Part shown: positions 1 to 7,714 of the stretch, piece after piece | Numbering within the stretch: position 1 is the stretch's first letter | Layout: each line of letters starts with the position of its first letter | From: Catenulispora sp. MAP5-51 | GTDB lineage: Bacteria > Actinomycetota > Actinomycetes > Streptomycetales > Catenulisporaceae | DNA length: 64,000 nt | Reading direction: 5' to 3' | NCBI RefSeq assembly: GCF_041261205.1 | Contig: NZ_JBGCCH010000028.1 | Span: 1-64,000 of the forward strand | Position numbers and translations under genes: made by a program | Notes under the pieces: generated by a model | The model's database searches: none | What the model was told of the DNA's origin: nothing | Seen by the model: only the letters and a program-made list of their open reading frames with translations

Positions 1-189
1 TCCGGTTCGAAAACCGGGCGCAGTGCCGAGGTCGCATGGCATCACAATTCGTCACACACTGTTGAGTTCTCAAGAAACAGACGCCCGAACCACTCGTCCC
101 GGAACCTTCGTTCCGATCGGCTGCGACCCGGCGTTGTCAGGTCTTGCTTTGTCTTTCTTTTTTGTCTTTCTCGCCTTGCTTCGCTTTAG

Positions 190-220
190 ATCTTAGCAGA
201 TCCTCTGCGGCTCTTCGCAA
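190..220 (-). promoter_or_regulatory. Promoter-like element, leader-proximal (rrn candidate)
   Basis: On the minus strand TTGCGA (215-220) and TAAGAT (190-195) are separated by 19 bp. The -10 is near consensus, the spacer slightly long. It lies upstream of the rRNA-leader box at 53-82. Confidence 0.45.
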
Positions 221-305
221 TTCCGTGTCGTGGCGTTCATCCACAGCACCTGGTCGCGATCCGCTTCGGTCAGGAATTCGTTCCCATTTCCTCGGCGGCT
301 TGGAG

Positions 306-335
306 ACTTTATCCGACTGCGCGGCCCGCGACCAA
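306..335 (-). promoter_or_regulatory. Promoter-like element, distal (rrn candidate)
   Basis: On the minus strand TTGGTC (330-335) and TAAAGT (306-311) are separated by 18 bp. With the element at 190-220 it would form a tandem promoter pair, common ahead of rRNA operons. Confidence 0.45.
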
Positions 336-411
336 ATCGCCACCTGGAGGGTCCTGACGCCGCTGTCGGGTGCCCGTGGGTCCGGGCACCTGACCTCTGT
401 GTTCAGTACAC

Positions 412-1800
412 CTAGCTCCCGGCTTCGGCTCCCCCCGCCATCCCGGTCCCCGCCTCCGACATCGGTTGCGGCGTCAGCCGCCTCAGGCCCTTGCGGTCGT
501 AGTACTCCGTCATCGCGAAGCCGAAGATCAGCGCGAGCGCGGCCCCGATGGCGATCATGGCCCAGGCGCGGTTCAGGCCTGCGTCGGCGCGGGCGTCGAA
601 GTACAGGATGGAGCGCACGCCGCCGCTGAGTTGGCGCGCGGGTTCGAACTCCCCGAGGAAGCGGTAGACGGTCGGTGCCGCCTGTAGTGGGACGGTCGCG
701 CCGGAGGAGGGCAGGGCCAGGGCGATGAAGACGAACATCGACACCAGCTGGCCGACGCCGCCGAACGCCGCGTTGATGGCCTGGACGCCGAGGCCGACCG
801 CCAGGCACGCGCAGTAGGAGAAGATCCACAGCAGCGGGATGTGCGAGGCGTCCATGCCGAGGATGGCGATGCAGGCCAGCATCACCGTCGAGGTGGTGAG
901 CGCCGTGATGCCGGCGGTCATCAGCATCTTCAGCAGCAGGGTCTGGGTCCGGTCGATGGGGACCGTCGGGCGGCGGGTGTGCCAGGGGCCGAGCTCGCTG
1001 TCGGCGTAGCCGAGCGCGGTGTCCACGCCGGAGTTGATCAGGTTGCCTCCGACGAAGCCGGCCAGGATCAGCAGCAGGGTGTAGTAGAACGCGGTCAGGC
1101 CCAGGCCGCTGTGCCGGCCGATGGGGTGGCCCACCTGCGTGGTCACCGCCACCGGGTCGGCCAGCAGCAGGTGCGTGGTGGGGTCGGCGCCGGGCACCGC
1201 CGCGGTCAGCTGCTTGCCCAGGGCCAGCGACGCCTGGTGGGCCGCGGTCTGGTTGATCTGGGACGCCAGCGAGGAGCCCAGGCTGCCCAGCCCCGGATTG
1301 GTCAGGACCGTGATGGTCGGGCGCACCGTGGCCTGCGTCGTGGTGAGCGCCCCGACCGAGGCGGTGAAGTCCGGCGGGATCACCAGCGCCCCGTAGACCT
1401 TGCCCGAGGCCAGCATGTCCTGCGCCTCGGCCGGGCTGACCCGCTTCCACTGCACCGCGCTGGACGGCGAGCCCGTGACCACCGCCTGCGCCACCTGCGT
1501 GCCCAGGTTCTGCGGCCGGCCGGGCGGCGAGGCGCCGGTGTCGGCGTTGACCAGGGCGATCGGCAGGTGGTGGAGGTTGCCGTTCGGGTCCAGGATGCCG
1601 CCCATGTAGAGCAGCGACAGGAACAGCGCGACCAGCGTGGCCAGGACGGAGGGGAACAGCCACAGTTTCGGACGGCGCACCAGCACGGCGGCGCGCGCGA
1701 GGCCGGAGGGCTTGGTCGGGGTCACGGTCGTCACCGTAATATGCCGCCGCAGGTAAACCCGGGTGGGACACGTGCGAAGGTAGATCGGCGAGACCCTCAT
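412..1800 (-). CDS. YhgE/Pip-like ABC-2 type membrane protein
   Basis: Encodes 462 residues. An N-terminal membrane helix at about residues 47-68 is followed by a roughly 165-residue extracytoplasmic loop, then about five further helices (near 235-255, 290-315, 325-350, 355-372 and 425-442). One helix, a large external domain and a C-terminal helix bundle is the layout of the YhgE/Pip and DUF3533 families, which belong to the ABC-2 permease fold. Members are variously linked to export or phage adsorption; the substrate here is unknown. It is divergent from the amidohydrolase gene. The start is uncertain: the ATG at 1800 has no Shine-Dalgarno site and lies in an 11-bp triple repeat, and an in-frame GTG at 1734 would still precede the first helix. 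Confidence 0.75.
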   Translation of the reverse strand: MRVSPIYLRTCPTRVYLRRHITVTTVTPTKPSGLARAAVLVRRPKLWLFPSVLATLVALFLSLLYMGGILDPNGNLHHLPIALVNADTGASPPGRPQNLGTQVAQAVVTGSPSSAVQWKRVSPAEAQDMLASGKVYGALVIPPDFTASVGALTTTQATVRPTITVLTNPGLGSLGSSLASQINQTAAHQASLALGKQLTAAVPGADPTTHLLLADPVAVTTQVGHPIGRHSGLGLTAFYYTLLLILAGFVGGNLINSGVDTALGYADSELGPWHTRRPTVPIDRTQTLLLKMLMTAGITALTTSTVMLACIAILGMDASHIPLLWIFSYCACLAVGLGVQAINAAFGGVGQLVSMFVFIALALPSSGATVPLQAAPTVYRFLGEFEPARQLSGGVRSILYFDARADAGLNRAWAMIAIGAALALIFGFAMTEYYDRKGLRRLTPQPMSEAGTGMAGGAEAGS

Positions 1801-1832
1801 GGCCGACGAATGGCCGACAAATGACCGACGAA
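1800..1832. repeat. Three tandem 11-bp units in a divergent promoter region
   Basis: Units TGGCCGACGAA, TGGCCGACAAA and TGACCGACGAA follow one another directly between the membrane-protein gene and the amidohydrolase gene. The 11-bp period is one helical turn, so a regulator could bind one DNA face. The array overlaps the outermost possible start of the leftward gene. Confidence 0.5.
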
Positions 1833-1901
1833 CCCGGGGCGTACCTCCGAACGGGCCCGCAGCGGTGGCCGGGTTATGGCGCCGAAGCGGAGGCTGACGC
1901 C

Positions 1902-3560
1902 ATGGCAGCAGAGTCTGAGGCCTCCTCGCGGTTCGCCGACGTCGTGTTCACCGCCGGCGTGGTGCTGACGATGAATCCCGATCAGCCGCTGGCAGAGGCG
2001 GTCGCGGTGCGGGACGGCCGCGTCGTGGCGGTCGGCACCGGCGCCGAGATCGAACTGCTGACCGACCGCTCGACGCGGATCGTGGACCTGGGCGGCCGGT
2101 GCCTGATGCCCGGTTTCGTCGAGCCGCACGGTCACGTCACCGAGCAGGCGTTCGTGCTCGGGCCGGCCGTCGACGACATCCGGCCCGTGACGATCCCCGC
2201 CGCAGACGACGTGGTGTCGGCCGTCAAGGCCGCGGTCACCAGGCGCGGCGGGGGCGGAACCTGCTGTTACGGCTGGGACCCGCTCCTGCAGAAGGGCCTC
2301 CCGGCCCCGAATCTGGCCTGGCTGGACGCGGTGGCGCCGGACACACCCCTGGTGATCGTGCACAACTCCGGGCACCAGGCCTTCTTCAACAGCGCCGCGG
2401 CGACCTGGCTCGGGCTGTCGAAGGACACGCCGGATCCCGCCGGCGCACGCTTCGGCCGCGCCGCCGACGGCTCGCTCGACGGCACCGCGTACGAAGCCGG
2501 GGCCGTCGGGGCGTGCCTGCAGCCGTTCATGCCGGAGGGCGACGACTGGCCGGCCCTGCTGAACGCCCAGTACGCGCGACTGAACCAGGCCGGGGTCACG
2601 ATGTGCTCGGACATGGCCTTCGACGCACGGCTGCGACCGGCGCTGGCCGCCAGCAGCCCGACCGTCAGGGTACGGATGTACGAGATGTCCGGGCCGAAGA
2701 TGGGATCGGACATCACCCCGGACAACGGCGACGACCTCGTCAGACAGGTCGGCATCAAGACCTGGGCCGACGGGTCGCCCTGGATCGGGAACATCGCCAC
2801 CTCCTTCCCCTACCTGACCAACGACACCACCCGGGCCCTGGGCCTGGAGCCGAACCACCGCGGCCGGGCCAACTACACGCCCGAGCAGCTGAAGGCGATC
2901 AGCCAGGCGTACTTCCCGGCCGGCTGGCAGCTGGCCTGCCATGTCCAGGGCGACGACGCCGTGGACATGGTCCTGGACGTCTGGGAGAAGCTGCTCGCCG
3001 CGCACCCGCGTGACGACCACCGGCTGCGCCTGGAACACGTCTGCACCATGCGCCCGGACCAGTTCGAGCGGGCCGCGGCGCTCGGCATCACCGCCTCGAT
3101 CTTCGTCGACCAGCTGTACTACTGGGGCGACGTCCTGGTCGATGACCTGTTCGGACCCGAGCACGGCGCGCACTACGCGAACGCCGGCTCGGCCCTCAAA
3201 GCCGGTCTGCGGATCTCCTTCCACAACGACGCCCCGGTCACGCCGGTCGAGCCGCTGCGGAACATCACCGAGGCGGTGACGCGGCTGTCGAAGTCGGGCC
3301 GGGTCCTGGCGCCCGAGGAACGGATCACCGTCGACCAGGCTCTGCGGGCGCAGACCGTCGACGCCGCCTGGCACCTGTTCGCCGACGACATCACCGGCTC
3401 CATCGAGGTCGGGAAGTACGCCGACTTCGTTGTCCTGGACCAGGACCCGCACACCGTCGATCCGGCGCACATCGCCGACATCCCCGTCGACGCCACCTGG
3501 CTGGCCGGACAGTGCGTCTACAACCGAAGCCGAAGCGCCCGGGGCGAAGCCCGCAGTTAG
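1902..3560 (+). CDS. Amidohydrolase family protein (YtcJ-like)
   Basis: Encodes 552 residues of the metal-dependent amidohydrolase superfamily (amidohydrolase 3, YtcJ/ExoP type), which hydrolyses C-N or related bonds. The first metal pair is in GFVEPHGH (His76, His78). Later metal or catalytic candidates are His347 (CHVQGD), His379 (LEH) and Asp443 in FHNDAPVTP. The closing segment is the small beta domain usual in the family. No signal peptide is visible, so it is probably cytoplasmic. The ATG at 1902 is chosen because CGGAGG lies 8 nt upstream. An in-frame ATG at 1821 has no ribosome-binding site. The substrate cannot be deduced. A strong terminator follows. Confidence 0.85.
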   Translation: MAAESEASSRFADVVFTAGVVLTMNPDQPLAEAVAVRDGRVVAVGTGAEIELLTDRSTRIVDLGGRCLMPGFVEPHGHVTEQAFVLGPAVDDIRPVTIPAADDVVSAVKAAVTRRGGGGTCCYGWDPLLQKGLPAPNLAWLDAVAPDTPLVIVHNSGHQAFFNSAAATWLGLSKDTPDPAGARFGRAADGSLDGTAYEAGAVGACLQPFMPEGDDWPALLNAQYARLNQAGVTMCSDMAFDARLRPALAASSPTVRVRMYEMSGPKMGSDITPDNGDDLVRQVGIKTWADGSPWIGNIATSFPYLTNDTTRALGLEPNHRGRANYTPEQLKAISQAYFPAGWQLACHVQGDDAVDMVLDVWEKLLAAHPRDDHRLRLEHVCTMRPDQFERAAALGITASIFVDQLYYWGDVLVDDLFGPEHGAHYANAGSALKAGLRISFHNDAPVTPVEPLRNITEAVTRLSKSGRVLAPEERITVDQALRAQTVDAAWHLFADDITGSIEVGKYADFVVLDQDPHTVDPAHIADIPVDATWLAGQCVYNRSRSARGEARS

Positions 3561-3589
3561 CCCACGGCAGTCCGTAGAGCCATCCTCAC

Positions 3590-3620
3590 CCGTTCCCGGC
3601 CTCGGCCGGGGACGGATTTT
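3590..3620 (+). terminator. Intrinsic terminator after the amidohydrolase gene
   Basis: A 12-bp GC-rich stem (one G-U pair) with a two-base loop spans 3590-3615 and is followed by ATTTT. Confidence 0.7.
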
Positions 3621-3703
3621 CTCATGGCCAGGTTCCATCCCGGACTGGCGACGGCTCCGCACCAGCGCTTTCTGAGGCCCCTGAGTTCCGGAACCACATT
3701 TCC

Positions 3704-3732
3704 TTGACTCTCCGGTTACGCCTCTGTAAACC
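3704..3732 (+). promoter_or_regulatory. Promoter for the GH64 glucanase gene
   Basis: TTGACT (3704-3709) and TAAACC (3727-3732) are separated by 17 bp. Transcription would begin near 3739, at the edge of the palindromic operator. Confidence 0.5.
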
Positions 3733-3740
3733 GAATCCCA

Positions 3741-3758
3741 TGGGAGAGCGCTCTCCAA
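3741..3758 (+). promoter_or_regulatory. LacI-family type operator
   Basis: TGGGAGAGCGCTCTCCAA holds a perfect 14-bp palindrome with the central CG of LacI-family sites. It resembles the CebR cellobiose-repressor operator TGGGAGCGCTCCCA of actinomycetes. Overlap with the predicted transcription start suits repression relieved by an oligosaccharide. No LacI-type regulator gene is in the window. Confidence 0.65.
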
Positions 3759-3795
3759 CGAGTCCCATAGCCACCCCACCCCTGGGAGAACCTCC

Positions 3796-5814
3796 ATGAC
3801 CGGAATCAGGCGGCGACCATCCGCCATCCTGGTGTTGATGATCGCCCTCGTGGCGAGCGTGATGCTCGTCAGCACCGCCCCGAAGGCCCATGCGGCCGGC
3901 ACCCTGCTGTCGCAGGGGAAGCCGGCTACCGCGTCGTCGGTCGAGAACGCCGGTACGCCGGCCGCGGACGCGGTCGACGGCAATACCGGGACCCGCTGGT
4001 CCAGCGCCTTCAGCGATCCGCAGTGGCTGGAGGTGGACCTCGGTCAGGCCTCGACGATCAGTCAGGTCGTGATCCAGTGGGAGACCGCCTCGGCGAAGGC
4101 GTACCAGATCCAGACCTCGAACGACGGCAGCACCTGGACGTCGATCTACTCCACCACCACAGGGCCCGGCGGCACCGAGACCCTGAACATATCCGGGTCC
4201 GGACGGTACATCCGCATGTACGGGACGGCCCGGAACACCCAGTACGGCTACAGCATCTGGGAGTTCCAGGTCTACGGCACCGCGGGCACCGGCGGCGGCA
4301 CCTGCAACAACAACGCGGCCCTGAACCACCCGGCCACCGCGTCCTCGGTCGAGAACGCCGGTAACCCGGCCTCCGCCGCGGTCGACGGCAACACCGCGAC
4401 CCGCTGGTCCAGCGCCTTCAGCGACCCGCAGTGGCTCCAGGTGGACCTCGGCTCGACTCAGCAGATCTGCGGGATCCAGCTCCAGTGGGAGACCGCGTCC
4501 GGCAAGGCGTACCAGATCCAGACGTCGAACGACGGCACGACCTGGACGTCGATCTACTCCACGACCACGGGCCCCGGCGGGACCGAGAACCTGACGGTCA
4601 GCGGGTCCGGCCGTTACGTCCGCATGTACGGGACCGCGCGCAACACCCAGTACGGCTACTCGCTGTGGGAGTTCGAGGTCCTGACCGCCACGGTCGTCGG
4701 CGGTGACATGATCACCGTCACCAACCCGGGCAACCAGACCGGGGTCGTCAACACGGCCGTCAGCCTGCAGATGGGCGCCACCGACTCGGTGTCCGGCCAG
4801 ACGCTGACCTACAGCGCGACCGGTCTGCCGGCCGGGCTGTCGATCAGCTCTTCGGGCCTGATCACCGGCACGCCGACCACCGCGGCCACCTCCAGCGTGA
4901 CCGTGACCGCCAAGGACACCACGGGTGCCACCGGCTCGACCACCTTCGGGTGGACTGTCAACGCCGGCGGCGGCGGCACCGGTGCCCCGCCGGCGGCGTT
5001 CTGGGGCAACGTCTCGTCCATCCCGGCGGCGACGCACGTGATGGAGTTCATGATCCAGAACCAGACCAACGGCCAGTACCCCGACAGCCAGGTCTACTGG
5101 AGCTTCAACGGCCAGACCGAGTCCATCGCGCAGCAGCGGTACATCGACATGCCGGCGAACTCGGCCGGCCGCATGTACTTCTACCTCGGCACGCCGAACG
5201 GCCCCTACTACGACTTCATCGAGTTCACGGTGGGGACCACCTTCATCAACGTCGACACCACCCGGGTCGACCGGTTCGGCCTGAAGCTGGCGCTGCTGGT
5301 CCACGACCACAGCGGAAACGAGCAGGAAGTCGGCGAGAACTACGCCACCTTCCAGGAGAGCCGCACGGCGACGTTCAACCGGTTCCAGTCCTCGGTCCCG
5401 ACCGAGTTCAAGGAACTGGCCACGGACAACGCCCCCTACGGCATCCCCTCGCCGGGCAACGACGCCGCGTTCCAGGCGGGCGGCGCGTACGCGAACTACT
5501 TCCAGGCGTACGCGGCGGCCAACGGTGACACGGCCGACAGCACCCCGCAGATCTTCGGCTGCGGCGGCACCCTGTCCGGCAACCCGCAGCTGTGCGCGGG
5601 CCTGAACCGGCACGTGGCCCAGCTCCCGACGGCGCAGCAGCCGATTCCGGCGAACTTCTACCAGGCCGGACCGGCGAACTACTACGCGCAGTTCTGGCAC
5701 CAGAACGCCATCAACGGGATGCAGTACGGCTTCCCGTACGACGACGACGCGGGCCAGAGCTCGGACATCTCGGTGAACAACCCGCAGTACGCGGTCGTCG
5801 CCGTGGGCTGGTGA
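3796..5814 (+). CDS. Secreted GH64 beta-1,3-glucanase with two F5/8C modules
   Basis: Encodes 672 residues. A Sec signal peptide (about 1-35) precedes two F5/8 type C (discoidin) sugar-binding modules at about 36-165 and 170-300. They share long identical stretches, indicating a recent internal duplication. A putative-Ig (He_PIG) module (about 305-390) follows. The C-terminal 275 residues resemble GH64 laminaripentaose-producing glucanases, including LCAGLNRHV, YYAQFWHQNAI and the closing YGFPYDDD segment. It should cleave beta-1,3-glucan such as fungal wall or callose outside the cell. GGGAGAA lies 7 nt before the ATG. A LacI-type operator sits in its promoter and a strong hairpin follows, so it is probably monocistronic. 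Confidence 0.83.
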   Translation: MTGIRRRPSAILVLMIALVASVMLVSTAPKAHAAGTLLSQGKPATASSVENAGTPAADAVDGNTGTRWSSAFSDPQWLEVDLGQASTISQVVIQWETASAKAYQIQTSNDGSTWTSIYSTTTGPGGTETLNISGSGRYIRMYGTARNTQYGYSIWEFQVYGTAGTGGGTCNNNAALNHPATASSVENAGNPASAAVDGNTATRWSSAFSDPQWLQVDLGSTQQICGIQLQWETASGKAYQIQTSNDGTTWTSIYSTTTGPGGTENLTVSGSGRYVRMYGTARNTQYGYSLWEFEVLTATVVGGDMITVTNPGNQTGVVNTAVSLQMGATDSVSGQTLTYSATGLPAGLSISSSGLITGTPTTAATSSVTVTAKDTTGATGSTTFGWTVNAGGGGTGAPPAAFWGNVSSIPAATHVMEFMIQNQTNGQYPDSQVYWSFNGQTESIAQQRYIDMPANSAGRMYFYLGTPNGPYYDFIEFTVGTTFINVDTTRVDRFGLKLALLVHDHSGNEQEVGENYATFQESRTATFNRFQSSVPTEFKELATDNAPYGIPSPGNDAAFQAGGAYANYFQAYAAANGDTADSTPQIFGCGGTLSGNPQLCAGLNRHVAQLPTAQQPIPANFYQAGPANYYAQFWHQNAINGMQYGFPYDDDAGQSSDISVNNPQYAVVAVGW

Positions 5815-5861
5815 ACTGTCGGGCAGAACGCTGATATCTCAGCGATCTGATGCGCGATGAG

Positions 5862-5898
5862 GCTGCGGCCGGCACCCCGCGAGGGGTCCGGCCGCAGC
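5862..5898 (+). terminator. Hairpin terminator after the glucanase gene
   Basis: GCTGCGGCCGG pairs perfectly with CCGGCCGCAGC, and the stem extends inward through CACCCC/GGGGT around a GCGA loop. There is no U-tract, as is common in actinomycetes. Confidence 0.7.
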
Positions 5899-6154
5899 GG
5901 TATCAAGAGCCGAGATTAGGCGCCCCTAAAACCCACCACCCAACCGCACCCGCGCCCCCACACCGACCCACACACGAGTCAGGGGCGCCCGAATCTACTC
6001 GATGAGGCGTCGTCTCGGCACTCGAGCCGAATCGTGCGCCTGCGACATGCCACGATTGGAGCAATGCAGCTCCTCGAGGCTGACCTGGCGCGATGCTGAG
6101 CCTGCCGCTGACATCGCACTGGTTAGGCGGACCAGCTTTTGAGAGGAGAAACGT
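5899..6154. other. Intergenic region with a 9-bp inverted repeat
   Basis: No gene is credible in this interval. GGCGCCCCT at 5919-5927 is repeated in inverted orientation at 5981-5989, flanking a C-rich, A-rich spacer with little secondary structure. I see no clear promoter for the downstream lectin gene. Confidence 0.4.
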
Positions 6155-6664
6155 ATGTACGCTTCTGTCAGGACGCGGTGGCACCTCCTGCGCGTGCTCG
6201 TCGTGACGGCCGGAATGCTGGTTCCGGCGGCCGGCACCGCCGAGGCCGTGAGCACGGACGGCTCAGTGCACATCCTGACCTTCGCCGACAAGTGCTTCGA
6301 CATCGGTGGCGCGAGCACCAGCGACGGAGCACCGCTCCAGCAGCGGACCTGTGGCACCCAGTCCGACCAGCAGTTCAAGGTCGTCGACATCGGCGACGGC
6401 CAGGTTCAGATCGAGACGTTCGCGAACAAGTGCCTCGATGTCAGAGGGGCGGACTCCTCCAACGGGGTGCAGATCCAGCAGTGGGCCTGTGCGGGCGTCT
6501 ACAACCAGAGGTTCCGGGTCACGCCGGTCGGCGGCGGCGAGGTCACGATCACGACCTTCGCGGACAAGTGCTTCGACGTGCGGGGCGCCGGCGAGACCGA
6601 CGGCACCGCCATTCAGCAGTGGGCCTGCTACGGCGGATACAACCAGCGGTTCAGGATCTCCTAA
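6155..6664 (+). CDS. Secreted ricin-type beta-trefoil lectin
   Basis: Encodes 169 residues: a signal peptide (about 1-32, ending near GTAEA) followed by only one beta-trefoil domain. Three tandem repeats are obvious, each with a K-C-(F/L)-D core and a Q-x-F or Q-R-F closing motif (IQQWAC, YNQRF). The paired cysteines in each repeat suit a secreted, disulphide-stabilised carbohydrate-binding protein. No catalytic domain is attached, so it may be a free-standing lectin that binds galactose-type or xylan-type sugars; ligand choice cannot be read. The start is supported by GAGAGGAG 8 nt upstream. Confidence 0.85.
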   Translation: MYASVRTRWHLLRVLVVTAGMLVPAAGTAEAVSTDGSVHILTFADKCFDIGGASTSDGAPLQQRTCGTQSDQQFKVVDIGDGQVQIETFANKCLDVRGADSSNGVQIQQWACAGVYNQRFRVTPVGGGEVTITTFADKCFDVRGAGETDGTAIQQWACYGGYNQRFRIS

Positions 6665-6686
6665 GGCCGGATCGCCGCTCGGCGCG

Positions 6687-6717
6687 CTGGGTGGTCGGCT
6701 TCGCCCCGCCCGCCCAG
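6687..6717. terminator. Possible hairpin between convergent genes
   Basis: CTGGGTGG pairs imperfectly with CCGCCCAG across a short loop, between the lectin gene and the leftward conflict operon. Confidence 0.3.
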
Positions 6718-6745
6718 TAGCCGCGAGGCACCGACCGGTCCGGTT

Positions 6746-7714
6746 CTACCGGGCCAGCGCCGCCAGCGAGAGGAGCAGGTGCGCCGTCTCGGGATGTGCG
6801 AAGTCCGAATGGGCTCCCTGCGGAAGCCAGAAGCGGCCCCGCTTGAAGCGCGCGGAGGCGTTGATGTTGACGATGCGGTGCTTCAGCTCGTCCCGGGTGT
6901 AGTCCTCGGCGACCGGACGGAGACGGCAGACGACTATTTCGTCGGCGGGGACACGGGCTCCCACATGCCCGATGCCCGGCGAGAACTCCGCGATGCGGTG
7001 CCAGATGCCGGTCGCGTGGTCCGCTTTGGAGTACGTCAGCACGATGGGGCAGTTGATGGGCGCAGCGGTGAGGAGCTTGTTGAAGCCCTTGGCGAACACG
7101 TCCGGCGGTGATGCCATCTGGAGTATCAGGACGCTGTCCACCGTGAACGGGAAGTCCTTCTTCGTCCAATCCCAGGCAAGCGTCGGCGGGCGGACGAGCC
7201 CGGCCCCCGCTTCCTGGATGGCCTGGCACAGGAACCGGCCGCCGAAGGAGTGCCCGATCGCGTGCAGATACTGGCCCTGCGACGTGCGGAGCTTGGCGGG
7301 TCCACGGTATGGCTTGTGGCGTTCGGTGTTCAGGTAGCCCAGGAGTTGGGCGACGACTGCGGCCGCCGAGCCTTCCGTGCTCATCCGGTGCGCGCGGTTC
7401 CGGATCTTGCGGTAGCGGCCTTTGGACGGCCACCGGACCACGATGTTGTAGCTGCGATAGGGTCGGAGCTGCTGGTAGCGCTCCGGCGAGGCCGCATAGA
7501 GGTCGTTGATATCGCGCAGCAGCCGCTGAGCGCTCTGCTCCGCCGAGGTCTTGGACGTCATCCAGCCGTGGGCGAACACGTTGATGTCGGTGGTCCCCGC
7601 CGGTATCGCGATACGGCGCTTGAGGAATGCGGGCACGGCTGCTGGCTGCACCGCCTTGCCCTCGGCGTCGAGAAGGAGCCCTTTGCGGTTCAGATCCAGC
7701 GTCACCGTGGTCAT
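6746..7714 (-). CDS. Alpha/beta-hydrolase, third gene of the NACHT-CHAT operon
   Basis: Encodes 322 residues with an alpha/beta-hydrolase fold of the DUF900/serine-esterase kind. INVFAHGW (about 44-51) is the oxyanion-strand region and GHSFGG carries the nucleophile Ser156. Acid and His candidates lie in the C-terminal third (SKADHATG, GIGHVG). There is no signal peptide, so it acts inside the cell. The ATG at 7714 overlaps the stop of the CHAT gene as ATGA, which implies translational coupling; an in-frame ATG at 7729 is the alternative. In this context it may be an effector acting on lipid or protein, or a partner of the CHAT protease. That role is inference. Confidence 0.72.
   Translation of the reverse strand: MTTVTLDLNRKGLLLDAEGKAVQPAAVPAFLKRRIAIPAGTTDINVFAHGWMTSKTSAEQSAQRLLRDINDLYAASPERYQQLRPYRSYNIVVRWPSKGRYRKIRNRAHRMSTEGSAAAVVAQLLGYLNTERHKPYRGPAKLRTSQGQYLHAIGHSFGGRFLCQAIQEAGAGLVRPPTLAWDWTKKDFPFTVDSVLILQMASPPDVFAKGFNKLLTAAPINCPIVLTYSKADHATGIWHRIAEFSPGIGHVGARVPADEIVVCRLRPVAEDYTRDELKHRIVNINASARFKRGRFWLPQGAHSDFAHPETAHLLLSLAALAR

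Larger units (their letters stand above)
1..411 (-). promoter_or_regulatory. rRNA operon promoter and leader region, reading left out of the window
   Basis: No protein gene is credible here. Read on the minus strand, positions 53-82 contain the box TTGAGAACTCAACAGTGTG, which in many actinobacteria lies in the leader just upstream of 16S rRNA. Upstream of it are two promoter-like pairs, near 190-220 and 306-335, and an A-rich purine run (about 140-180), as expected for a leader. The 16S gene itself would begin left of position 1, so the rRNA assignment is inferred from the leader box and the tandem promoters. Confidence 0.65.
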
